Shown: piece by piece, positions 1-9,038 of the stretch
Layout of the letters: each line of letters opens with the position of its first letter
Position numbering within the stretch: position 1 is the first letter of the stretch
NCBI GenBank assembly: GCA_945948555.1
Contig: CAMFBM010000002.1
Coordinates: 1-64,000, forward strand
Source of the DNA: an uncultured Bacteroidales bacterium
GTDB lineage: Bacteria; Bacteroidota; Bacteroidia; Bacteroidales; UBA932
Reading direction: 5' to 3'
Length of the DNA: 64,000 nucleotides
Made by a program: the position numbers and the translations under genes
Notes under the pieces: model-generated
What the model saw: the letters and a program-made list of their open reading frames with translations, nothing else
What the model was told of the DNA's origin: nothing
The model's database searches: none

Positions 1-1
1 C

Positions 2-73
2 CAGGGAACCACCCTGCACAGGATCGTGATGCAGTTCTGCGGTTGGGACCTTGCCAGGATGGAGGAAGTGTAG
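2..73 (+). CDS. C-terminal end of an unidentified protein (cut by window start)
   Basis: An open frame enters from the left edge and encodes 23 residues ending in ...GWDLARMEEV before a TAG stop at 71-73. The stop lies 22 bp before the regulator gene on the same strand, so the two may be co-transcribed. The fragment is too short to assign to a family, and I do not recognise it. That it is coding rests only on the open frame and the tight spacing to the next gene. Confidence 0.45.
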   Translation, partial: QGTTLHRIVMQFCGWDLARMEEV

Positions 74-95
74 TGCTTGATAATCGATTTGTTCT

Positions 96-3000
96 ATGGT
101 AAGACATATCTCACTGCTGGCTGTTTTGGCGCTTTCCTTATTGTTTCGGCCGTTTGCCGGAGCAGTGGAACTTCCTGATTACAGTTTTCATACGATTCCA
201 AATACGACATATTACGGTGGTATACACGGAATTACCAAGGATCGTATCGGAAGAATCTGGTTTAGCGGTCACGAGGCGGTCTGTGTCTATGATGGCAACA
301 CATTCGTACGGAAGGAGAAGGAGATAATGAAGATGTCTCCATACGATTCATGGAATTTCGGTGAGGTCAGAACTGCAGGAAAGGACTGTAGGCTGATTGT
401 AGGAAGCAACCACGGAATGATAATGCTGGATTACGAAAGTATGTCGTTCGACTGTCTTTTCCCTGGAAATATCGGTCCTTTTGATGTCAGTAGGAAAGGT
501 GAGGTCTGGATGGTAAGGGACGGCAGGGTGGAGATGTTCAATGCCGATGACTTGTCCGCCGGCACTTTTGTCCCTTCTTTCAACCCAGTCCCTTCTTTCG
601 TCTCGTCTGTTTTCTGTACTGAGGATGAAGTCTATGCTTCTGTCAGTAACGTTCTGATGAAATACAATCCCGACAATTGCCGTTTTGACCGGTTCTCCGT
701 TATCGGGGGGGGTAATACGGAAATAAAGGATGTTCTCCGGTTCGGTGAGGACGTGTATGTGCTGACATTGATGGACGGGCTTTTCAAATGCCGTCCGGAC
801 GGGACGGTTCTTCGCTCAGATGTCAGCGGACTGATTTCAGACAGTACCACAAGTACGAAGATGCTCTATGCTGACCCGTCGGGAGTCATCTGGATTGCAA
901 CTCAGGCTGGGTTGCTACTACTGGATCCTGAAACGGAACGGACCAGAATCCTGCGGCTTGACCTCAATCGGCCTTATTCACTTCCGAACAATTCGGTGTG
1001 GTCTGTATTCCCGGATCCGGACGGGGGACTGTGGATTGGAACATATGGTGGAAAACTGGCCTATAGTACATTGTCTGTCAGTGACGTGAGATTCTTCACA
1101 GCCCGTTCCGGTGGTTTGTCCCATCCGATTGTGAGCTGCTTTGTGGAGGATTCAGATGGAAATCTGTGGATAGGAACCGAGGGTGGTGGAATTTCAGTAT
1201 TGGACAGACAATCAGGCAGATTCAGTTACCATACCCATTCTGACGGATGTGGTCTTTCCTCTGATTTCATCAAGAGACTTTGGAGAGATGAGAAGGGGGG
1301 CATCTGGGTTGCGTCATTCAATGGAGGTATTCAGGTGTATGACAAAAGGACCGGTCAATTCAAGACTAGGGCAGGTACATCCACCAACTACCCATTATGT
1401 GTATATGATTTTCTTGAGTGGGAAGACGGAAGTTTGTGGATGTCAAACCCGGACGGAAATCTGCGATATCAGCGGAAAGCGGGAAGTCCGGATGAAGCAG
1501 TATGGTTTACTGATTCCGAGGGTCGCCAGTTTGGAACGGCTGCGGAGATGATTTACCGCGATGATGAGGGACATCTTTGTCTGCTTTCCCATTCCGGGCT
1601 GATCGTAGCTGATACCTCGACAGGAAGGATTGTAAGATGTCATCACATTGACAATGTACCTTTCCAGTCAAACAATCTCATCTGTTTTTGCCGCTTGTCC
1701 TCCGGTGACATCTGGTTTGGGACAGGCGGGGGTGTCAATGTTCTGAAGAATGATGGTTCTTATGTGCATCTCGTTGATTCCGAAGGGGAATCTCTCTTAG
1801 GAAAGGTCGTTTTCGGAATAGTTGAGGACGATGCTTCAGGCAATGTATGGCTGAGTACGGATGCCGGACTGTATCTTTATTCGGCGGACACCGGCCTGTT
1901 CTCGAAATCCAGCATTGACAATGACGAGAACTGCGGGTCATATTATATAAGGTCATATTTCAAGACTTCCCGCGGCGAGATTCTTTTCGGAGGAACTTCC
2001 GGTTTTGTGATGTTCAATCCTGTGAAAATGTCCTTCAATTCACAGAAACCGGAGGTTTTCTTCACCGATTTCCTGATTGACAACAATGTCGTCCTGCCAG
2101 GGAGCAAGGATTCCCCTCTGAAGAAATCCATCCTGACATACACATCTGCGGAGAATGACAAGGGTTTGGTGCTGAATCACCGTCAGAATAATTTCGGAGT
2201 CCGCCTGTCTTCCGACAGCTATCTCAATGCTGAAAGAAACCGGTATGCCTATAGGATGCAAGGTCTTTCCGATGATTGGATGGAACTTCCGGAAGGTCAG
2301 AGAGTGGTTTCATTTTTCAATATCAGGCCCGGGAAATATCTGTTTGAGGCAAAGGCTGCAAACAATGACGGAATCTGGGGTAACAGGGTGACTTCGATTG
2401 GGATTGAGGTCCGTCCTTCTCCATTCCTGTCGGTGTGGGCCTATTGCCTGTATGCTCTGATTCTTGCCCTTTCCGCCTTTGCCGTCTGGAGGTTCTTTAC
2501 GAACAAGAAAATCTTGGAGCAGAAACTCGAGATGGAAAGGATGAAGGAGGAAAACATCAGGCAGATGACCCAGGCCCGAATCAATTTCTTCACCAGCATA
2601 TCCCACGACCTCAAGACTCCTCTTACTCTTGTCGTGGATCCGCTGAAACAGTTGAAGGAGCATCTCCCGCAATCGTCCAAGGCATTTGCCGATGTCCGTC
2701 TGATTGAACAGAACGTCGGAAGAATCAAGAGAATGATTGTTCAGCTGCTTCAGTTCAGGGAGATTGAAAGCCAGAAGATTGTGCTGAACAGACAACCTGG
2801 TGACATTGTCCGGTTCATAAAGGACATATTTTCGCTTTTCGACAACATCGCTGCAAACAAGGAAATCGAAACAGAGTTCCGCAGTGAGATGGAGAGTTTC
2901 TACACTATGTTTGACTATGAAGTGATGGAAAAAATAGTCACTAATCTCATCTCCAATGCTTTCAAGTATACGCCTCAGGGATGTTTCGTCAGGGTTGCCC

Positions 3001-4139
3001 TGTCACGGAAGCCGGAGACGGATTCTGAAACTCCGGAATGGCTGTCCATCGTTGTGATGAACACAGGAACGGAGATTCCTGAGGATAAGAGGGAGTTGAT
3101 ATTCAATGCGTTCTCCAAACTTCCGCATCATACTGAAAAGATGATTGAGCACAGCAACGGACTGGGACTCGCCATTGTCAGGGAGTTGGTGGACAATCTT
3201 GGTGGCCGAATCTCCCTCACTTCAGGGCACTCGACGGTCTCCTTTGAGATATTGCTCCCGTTCGCGCCTGATACGGATGCCAGGACGGCAAAGGATGAGG
3301 GTGGGTATGAATATGCTGTTTCTGAGGCGGACAGTCTGCTTTCAGAGGCTTCTTTTGAGGAATCAGTCAGAAAGGACAGCCGGAAAGCGTATTCAGTAGT
3401 TGTCGTGGAGGATGACGTGAATCTCAGGAACTATCTTGAAAAGAGACTTTCCGGAAAGTACAATGTCTATACGGCAACAAATGGAAGTGACGGCATCGCC
3501 AAGGCCATCAAGGTCAATCCGCAGCTTGTGGTGACGGACCTTATGATGCCTGATTCCGACGGGTTTGAGGTCTGCCGGAAAATAAGGGGCGATATGCGCA
3601 CGAGCCACATCCCGGTAATCGTTCTCTCCGGTGCCGGCAATCAGGACGACAATAGGGTCAAGGCAATGGAAAGCGGGGCGAGTGTTTTCCTCGACAAGCC
3701 TGTTGATATGGATTTCCTTCTCAAGCAGGCAGACAATCTCATCCGCTCCCAGCAGAAACTCAAGGAAATGTACAGTCGCAGGTTCATTGCCGAGCCTTCT
3801 AAGGTGACCATCTCCTCAATGGACGAGGAGATTCTCAAAAGGGCTATGGACCACATTGAACGGAATATGGACAATTGTGACTACGATGTGGATTCGTTCG
3901 TGTCGGATATGGCAATCGGCCGTACGATTCTGTACCGTAAAATCAATGACATTACCGGAATGTCCATAAAGGAGTTCATTCTGGATGTCCGCTTAAAGAG
4001 GGCGGCCCAGCTGCTCCGGGAATCGGAGTATACAATTGCGGAAATTTCGGATATGACAGGCTTCGCGAATCCGAAATATTTCAGTATCTGCTTCCGCCGC
4101 CATTTCTCCATTACACCGAGCGAATTCAGGAAGGGGTAG
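96..4139 (+). CDS. Hybrid two-component system sensor/regulator (HTCS) of the PUL
   Basis: This single 1347-residue protein senses a glycan product in the periplasm and regulates transcription from the inner membrane. An N-terminal signal segment (about 1-23) precedes repeated beta-propeller blades of the Reg_prop type (recurring G.[IL]WIGT.GG motifs, about 30-690) and a Y_Y_Y domain (about 700-775). One transmembrane helix lies near 780-805. The histidine kinase follows, with His837 in ISHDLKTP and an ATPase domain containing NLISNAFKYTP and GLGLAI. A receiver domain has Asp1148 in VVTDLMMP, and a C-terminal AraC-type helix-turn-helix covers about 1245-1347. Length and domain order are those of canonical Bacteroides HTCS proteins. 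The gene lies directly upstream of the PUL, so it is its likely activator. The ligand cannot be read from sequence. Confidence 0.97.
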   Translation: MVRHISLLAVLALSLLFRPFAGAVELPDYSFHTIPNTTYYGGIHGITKDRIGRIWFSGHEAVCVYDGNTFVRKEKEIMKMSPYDSWNFGEVRTAGKDCRLIVGSNHGMIMLDYESMSFDCLFPGNIGPFDVSRKGEVWMVRDGRVEMFNADDLSAGTFVPSFNPVPSFVSSVFCTEDEVYASVSNVLMKYNPDNCRFDRFSVIGGGNTEIKDVLRFGEDVYVLTLMDGLFKCRPDGTVLRSDVSGLISDSTTSTKMLYADPSGVIWIATQAGLLLLDPETERTRILRLDLNRPYSLPNNSVWSVFPDPDGGLWIGTYGGKLAYSTLSVSDVRFFTARSGGLSHPIVSCFVEDSDGNLWIGTEGGGISVLDRQSGRFSYHTHSDGCGLSSDFIKRLWRDEKGGIWVASFNGGIQVYDKRTGQFKTRAGTSTNYPLCVYDFLEWEDGSLWMSNPDGNLRYQRKAGSPDEAVWFTDSEGRQFGTAAEMIYRDDEGHLCLLSHSGLIVADTSTGRIVRCHHIDNVPFQSNNLICFCRLSSGDIWFGTGGGVNVLKNDGSYVHLVDSEGESLLGKVVFGIVEDDASGNVWLSTDAGLYLYSADTGLFSKSSIDNDENCGSYYIRSYFKTSRGEILFGGTSGFVMFNPVKMSFNSQKPEVFFTDFLIDNNVVLPGSKDSPLKKSILTYTSAENDKGLVLNHRQNNFGVRLSSDSYLNAERNRYAYRMQGLSDDWMELPEGQRVVSFFNIRPGKYLFEAKAANNDGIWGNRVTSIGIEVRPSPFLSVWAYCLYALILALSAFAVWRFFTNKKILEQKLEMERMKEENIRQMTQARINFFTSISHDLKTPLTLVVDPLKQLKEHLPQSSKAFADVRLIEQNVGRIKRMIVQLLQFREIESQKIVLNRQPGDIVRFIKDIFSLFDNIAANKEIETEFRSEMESFYTMFDYEVMEKIVTNLISNAFKYTPQGCFVRVALSRKPETDSETPEWLSIVVMNTGTEIPEDKRELIFNAFSKLPHHTEKMIEHSNGLGLAIVRELVDNLGGRISLTSGHSTVSFEILLPFAPDTDARTAKDEGGYEYAVSEADSLLSEASFEESVRKDSRKAYSVVVVEDDVNLRNYLEKRLSGKYNVYTATNGSDGIAKAIKVNPQLVVTDLMMPDSDGFEVCRKIRGDMRTSHIPVIVLSGAGNQDDNRVKAMESGASVFLDKPVDMDFLLKQADNLIRSQQKLKEMYSRRFIAEPSKVTISSMDEEILKRAMDHIERNMDNCDYDVDSFVSDMAIGRTILYRKINDITGMSIKEFILDVRLKRAAQLLRESEYTIAEISDMTGFANPKYFSICFRRHFSITPSEFRKG

Positions 4140-4171
4140 CGTAAATCATTGCTTGTCTATCGTATATAAGC

Positions 4172-4215
4172 GGTTTGATTTTGTACATTTTTACTGATGT
4201 GTACAAAATCGAACC
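4172..4215. promoter_or_regulatory. Palindrome with 16-bp arms between HTCS and first PUL gene; candidate operator
   Basis: The arms 4172-4187 and 4200-4215 are reverse complements with one mismatch (core GATTTTGTACA / TGTACAAAATC) around a 12-nt spacer. A weak -7-like TATTTTAC lies at 4249-4256, so the palindrome would sit just upstream of a promoter for the PUL, as expected for an activator site. It could instead be a 3' hairpin of the HTCS transcript, but no T-run follows it. Binding by the HTCS is inference. Confidence 0.55.
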
Positions 4216-4311
4216 ATTTCCGTATGAAGTCCTCCTATCCGTGTCGCCTATTTTACGGACTTTTGTAAAGGAGAAAAACCACAATTGTGTAGCACTATGT
4301 TTCTGAATCCA

Positions 4312-5913
4312 ATGAAATTCTTTCTTCACGGCAGGATATTTTGTTTCCTGTCAATAGTCGTGTTTTTGATTTCGTGCGGAGAAAAAACTGTTCCTGAAAA
4401 CGTGGACACAGGTCTCACCGGTAAAAGCGTTACCGTCTCTCCTGACCGTACGAGCCTTCTGAGAAATCCGTTCTCCGGGTGGATGATTTACTCCGGTATG
4501 GGAAGCAATATCGACCAGGGTGGGAGCACAGAGGAACAGAGATTCTGGCAGAGGTATGACAACTTCCCTTCATCGGAAGGTGTGGTCAATGTCCCGAGGG
4601 ATTACGCACCTATTCTCCTTATGCGGGTAATATGGTCACAGGCGAATCCTGCTCCGGGAGTATATGTCTGGCAGGAGGACTGCAACACCCCTGAGGCAAA
4701 GAGGTTCAAGATGCTTGTCAACGGGGCGAAGGAAAGGAATATGCGTCTTGCATTCAATTTCACCGCAGATAGCCAGGACAAACACGACCCTGCCTGTCCT
4801 GAATATCTGAGGGAAAGGGGTTGCAAGTATTTTGAGACCCGGACCGGCAGCGCCACTGTCTGGACACCGTATCCGGACGATCCTGTTTTCCAGCAGTGCT
4901 ATGCGGAGTTCATTCACGATTTTGCACAGGAATTCAACGACCCGGACCGGATTGCATTTATCGGCGGTTTCGGTGTAGGGAAATGGGGCGAGTATCACGC
5001 CTGCAGGTATTCCACAGGTGATGACAGTCCGCGTGAGCAGGTGTTTGACTTTCTGGTTGACACTTTTGTAAAGGAGTTCACGAAAATCCCGATTACAATC
5101 AATGCGCACAGATGGATAGGAACAGGTGTGCAGTGGAGGGATGACTTCGACCCTGATTCAGAGAGGCTTGTCCAAGGGGCAATTGCCAAGGGATTCTCTC
5201 TTCAGAGCGCGGCTTTCGGTATGCACCGTTATTTCTCTACCTGGGAGAAGGCTATGCTATACAAGAACAGGTACTCAGTTCCGATTGCAGCAGAGGGAGG
5301 ATGGGTGAAAGCTTCTCATCCGGAGGCTCTGACCACAGATGGCTACAAGGACTGGGGGGATGTCCGCAGGGGAGAATTCCTGGATGCCCAGGAGTCCTGC
5401 GTGAATACTCTTGATTTGCGTTACAATGAAAATATTGAAGCGAGCGAGGCGTATGTCTGGTTCAATGAGGCATATGAATATGTGGAGAAATTCATTCAGG
5501 AGGGGTGTTACAGAATCTACCCTGACAAGCTCACCCTTCCGGAGACGATCAGAAACGGAGAGGATTTCACGATTTCTCATCGCTGGATAAACCTTGGCTG
5601 GTCATATTGCCCGACCAACATCAAACAGTGGGAGGGACGCTATCACACGACTTTCGCTCTGCTTGACAAGAGAACCTACAAGACAGTCGCTTTCGTGTAC
5701 GATGACAATGCCAGACCTTCTGACTGGAAGAAAGGGCAACCGAGCAGTTATGTACTTACTGCCAGATTTGAGGATGTCCCTCCGGGAGAGTATTTCTGGG
5801 CTGTCGGCATAACCGACAGCTGGAATGAGAACAAGCCGGGCATTTACATTGCGGCAAAGCAGAACGTGACTTCGAGCGGCTGGCTGAAACTCTTTTCCGT
5901 AAAAGTTGAATAA
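4312..5913 (+). CDS. DUF4832 (DUF4874/DUF4832) lipoprotein, paralogue 1
   Basis: A predicted surface or periplasmic lipoprotein of 533 residues with lipobox LISC. The ATG at 4312 is preferred over one at 4285 because it starts directly at the lipoprotein signal. The body resembles DUF4874 plus DUF4832: RNPFSGW near the N terminus, then GVGKWGEYH (Glu227), AEGGW (Glu328), and a C-terminal beta-sandwich-like part beginning near SHRWINLGW. The two Glu residues about 100 apart would fit a TIM-barrel retaining glycosidase, but no activity is established from the sequence. It is clearly paralogous to the protein at 12378-13964. As the first gene after the regulator, it probably heads the PUL operon, 19 bp before susC. 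Confidence 0.85.
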   Translation: MKFFLHGRIFCFLSIVVFLISCGEKTVPENVDTGLTGKSVTVSPDRTSLLRNPFSGWMIYSGMGSNIDQGGSTEEQRFWQRYDNFPSSEGVVNVPRDYAPILLMRVIWSQANPAPGVYVWQEDCNTPEAKRFKMLVNGAKERNMRLAFNFTADSQDKHDPACPEYLRERGCKYFETRTGSATVWTPYPDDPVFQQCYAEFIHDFAQEFNDPDRIAFIGGFGVGKWGEYHACRYSTGDDSPREQVFDFLVDTFVKEFTKIPITINAHRWIGTGVQWRDDFDPDSERLVQGAIAKGFSLQSAAFGMHRYFSTWEKAMLYKNRYSVPIAAEGGWVKASHPEALTTDGYKDWGDVRRGEFLDAQESCVNTLDLRYNENIEASEAYVWFNEAYEYVEKFIQEGCYRIYPDKLTLPETIRNGEDFTISHRWINLGWSYCPTNIKQWEGRYHTTFALLDKRTYKTVAFVYDDNARPSDWKKGQPSSYVLTARFEDVPPGEYFWAVGITDSWNENKPGIYIAAKQNVTSSGWLKLFSVKVE

Positions 5914-5932
5914 CACACTAATCTAACTAAAT

Positions 5933-8900
5933 ATGGTTTCAAACAGATACTCAAGTGTTTTGAGACGCAGTCTGTTGGCGGCGGCATTGTTCGTTTCCAG
6001 CCTGTCTGCAGTCTTTGCCCAGGACACTGCCGGCCTCAGGATTGTCGGTAATGTCACTGATGAGAAGGGTGAGCCCCTGGTTGGTGCCACCATCTATGCT
6101 AAAAACGACAAAAACGTCAATGCCATCACTGACCTTGACGGAAAGTACACCATCGTGGTTCCTGAGAAATGGACCGTCCTGGTGTATGACTATGTCGGAT
6201 TCGTAACCAAGGAGGAGACAGTCGGTGAGCGTAAGGTCATCAATGTCGAACTCGTTGAGAACATCGGCCAGCTTGAAGATGCGGTCGTGGTCGCTTACGG
6301 TACTCAGAAGAAGGAATCGGTTGTGGCTTCCATCACGGCAATCCAGCCTGAGGCCCTCAAGGTGTCAACCACCCGTTCACTGACCAACAACCTTGCAGGT
6401 AATGTGGCAGGAGTACTTGCTATCCAGCGTTCAGGTGAGCCTGGCTATGACAACTCGACTTTCTGGATTCGCGGTATCTCGACTTTCCAGGGTGTCGGAG
6501 GAGATCCCCTCGTTCTGGTGGACGGAATCGAAAGGAGCCTTGACACCATCGATGCCGAGGAAATCGCATCGTTCTCTGTCCTGAAGGACGCTGCTGCAAG
6601 TGCCGTTTACGGTGTGCGTGGAGCAAACGGTGTAATCCTGATCAACACCAAGCGCGGTCAGGCCGGAAAGCCGAAGGTTACCATCAAGGCGGAGTTCGCA
6701 GGAACACAACCGGTGAAACTTCCGCAGTACATCGGTGCGGCTGACTATATGCAGCTGCTGGACGATGTCCTTGTGGACACCGGTTCACTCCCTATGTACA
6801 CTGATCAGATTGCCAAGACAAGGGCCGGATACGATCCGGACATCTATCCGGATGTGGACTGGATCAGGGCAATTTCAAAGGACTGGGCGAACAATCAGCG
6901 TGTGACTGCCGAAATCAGCGGAGGTAACGAAAGGGTTGTTTACTCTATTGTCTGCGCATTCTACAATGAGAGGGGTATCCTGACACGCGATGCTTCAAAA
7001 GAGTGGGACCCGTCAATCAAGTTGCAGAGGTACAATGTCAGGTCCAACGTGGACATAAAAATTACCAACACCACCAAGCTCCGCATCAACATCGGAGGTT
7101 ATCTTCAGGAGCGCAACTCCACTCCTGAGAGTGTGAGTGAGATTTTCAACAGGGCGTTCAGGGCTGTGCCTTTCAAATTCCCTGTGCAGTACTCCACTGG
7201 TGAAATCGCCGGAACGGAGGAGTCTAATGTCTGGGCGATGGCCACCCAGAGGGGATACAACAGGACTACGGCCAGCAAGATTGAGACTCTTGTAACCCTC
7301 GAGCAGGACTTCAAGTTCCTCACGGAAGGACTCAAGCTCAGGGCTTCGTTCTCATTCGACCGCTATGCGACCGGAACTGTCAGCCGTTCGACCAAACCTA
7401 CCCTCTACAACCCGGCATCAGGACGTAACGAGGACGGTTCCCTCATTCTTACCGTGAAGGAAAACGGCAGCAATACCCTTGGACACTCCAACTCCGGAAC
7501 ATACGGAAACAAGAGCGTCTATCTTGAGGCAGCCGTAACCTACGACAGGACCTTCGACAGAAAGCACGCCGTTTCAGGTCTGCTTCTGTTCAACAGGAGA
7601 AACTACGACAACGGAAGCAAACTCCCTTACAGGAACCAGGGTCTTGCAGGAAGGGCTTCATATACATTTGCAAACCGCTATGTGGCCGAGTTCAACTTCG
7701 GTTACAACGGTTCAGAGAACTTTGCTCCGGGAAAGAGATATGGTTTCTTCCCATCAGGGGCCATCGGATGGGTAATTTCCGAGGAACCGTTTATGGACAG
7801 CGCTAAAATGGTCCTCTCGAAACTCAAAATCAGGGCTTCTTACGGACAGACAGGTAATGCATCTCTTGACGGGCGTCGATTTGCCTATCTCTCTACCATC
7901 ACCGACGACTGGAACACACTTGGAGAGTACAGATGGGGGTATGAATCCAACTACAACAAGAACGGTATGGCTGAAGGTGACTTTGCAGTGCCTGACCTTA
8001 CCTGGGAAAAAGTCAACAAGGCTGACATCGGCTTTGAAGTCGGCCTCTTCAATGGAGTTGCCGACCTTCAGGTGGATTTCTTCGACGAAAGACGAAACAA
8101 CATCTTTATGGAAAGAACATCCATCCCTCAGACAGCAGGTTTCATCAAATCTCCTTGGCAGAACTTTGGTAAAGTAAAGAATCAGGGTGTCGATCTCTCC
8201 CTCAATATCAGGAAGCAGTTCGGTCGTGACTTCTATCTCAGTGTGATGGGGACCTTCACCTATGCTCACAACACAATCATCGAGATGGATGAACCTGCAG
8301 CCGTTATCGGAACCAACAGGGCCCAGACCGGACATCCTGTAGGACAGCTTTTTGGCTATGTTGCCGAGGGCCTTTACACCTATGATGATTTTGTTGATGT
8401 CGAGACCGGAGAACTCCAGCCTTACCTTCCGCAGGTGACACTTGTGTCAAAAGTACGGCCGGGTGACATCAAATACAAGGATGTCAACAAGGATGGTTAC
8501 ATTGACGTTTACGACAAGTCTCCTATTGGAGGAACAAAGAATCCAGAGATGGTTTACGGATTTGGTTTCACTTTCTCTTGGAAGGACCTTGATATTTCAG
8601 CCCTCTTCCAAGGTGTCGGCAAGACTTGGAACATTCTTTCCGGAAACATCATCCCTGCATCCAACAAAGGAACGACCTACAATGTCTTCACCAACTACAC
8701 CGACCGTTGGACGGAAGAAAATCCGAGTCAGAATGTGTTCTATCCAAGACTGGACTACGGAGTGAATGCGAACAACAGCCAGGCTTCCACCTGGTGGCTC
8801 AAGGATATGAGTTTCCTCAGGCTCAAGAATATCGAGATCGGTTACTCCCTTCCTAAGAGATTCGCAGAGAAATCATTCATCTCCAGTGCGAGAATTTATG

Positions 8901-9025
8901 TCCGAGGAACCAATCTGCTGACATTCTCGAAATTCAAACTTTGGGATCCTGAATTGTCATCAAATACCGGTGCCGCCTATCCGGTTATGAAATCAATCTC
9001 TGCAGGTCTTGAATTCAAATTCTAA
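5933..9025 (+). CDS. susC: SusC/RagA-type TonB-dependent outer-membrane transporter
   Basis: This 1030-residue outer-membrane receptor imports oligosaccharides using TonB energy. It has a signal peptide (about 1-30, ending AVFAQ), a carboxypeptidase-regulatory-like domain (GNVTDEKGEPLVGATI, about 35-115), the typical EDAVVVAYGTQKK segment before the plug, a plug domain (about 120-250, with VLVDGIERSLDTID and VYGVRGANGVILI), and a long beta-barrel ending in a terminal aromatic (LEFKF). Length and motifs match SusC. It is followed 13 bp later by susD, its partner lid lipoprotein. The substrate cannot be told from the sequence. Confidence 0.98.
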   Translation: MVSNRYSSVLRRSLLAAALFVSSLSAVFAQDTAGLRIVGNVTDEKGEPLVGATIYAKNDKNVNAITDLDGKYTIVVPEKWTVLVYDYVGFVTKEETVGERKVINVELVENIGQLEDAVVVAYGTQKKESVVASITAIQPEALKVSTTRSLTNNLAGNVAGVLAIQRSGEPGYDNSTFWIRGISTFQGVGGDPLVLVDGIERSLDTIDAEEIASFSVLKDAAASAVYGVRGANGVILINTKRGQAGKPKVTIKAEFAGTQPVKLPQYIGAADYMQLLDDVLVDTGSLPMYTDQIAKTRAGYDPDIYPDVDWIRAISKDWANNQRVTAEISGGNERVVYSIVCAFYNERGILTRDASKEWDPSIKLQRYNVRSNVDIKITNTTKLRINIGGYLQERNSTPESVSEIFNRAFRAVPFKFPVQYSTGEIAGTEESNVWAMATQRGYNRTTASKIETLVTLEQDFKFLTEGLKLRASFSFDRYATGTVSRSTKPTLYNPASGRNEDGSLILTVKENGSNTLGHSNSGTYGNKSVYLEAAVTYDRTFDRKHAVSGLLLFNRRNYDNGSKLPYRNQGLAGRASYTFANRYVAEFNFGYNGSENFAPGKRYGFFPSGAIGWVISEEPFMDSAKMVLSKLKIRASYGQTGNASLDGRRFAYLSTITDDWNTLGEYRWGYESNYNKNGMAEGDFAVPDLTWEKVNKADIGFEVGLFNGVADLQVDFFDERRNNIFMERTSIPQTAGFIKSPWQNFGKVKNQGVDLSLNIRKQFGRDFYLSVMGTFTYAHNTIIEMDEPAAVIGTNRAQTGHPVGQLFGYVAEGLYTYDDFVDVETGELQPYLPQVTLVSKVRPGDIKYKDVNKDGYIDVYDKSPIGGTKNPEMVYGFGFTFSWKDLDISALFQGVGKTWNILSGNIIPASNKGTTYNVFTNYTDRWTEENPSQNVFYPRLDYGVNANNSQASTWWLKDMSFLRLKNIEIGYSLPKRFAEKSFISSARIYVRGTNLLTFSKFKLWDPELSSNTGAAYPVMKSISAGLEFKF

Positions 9026-9038
9026 AAACAGTGTTGCA

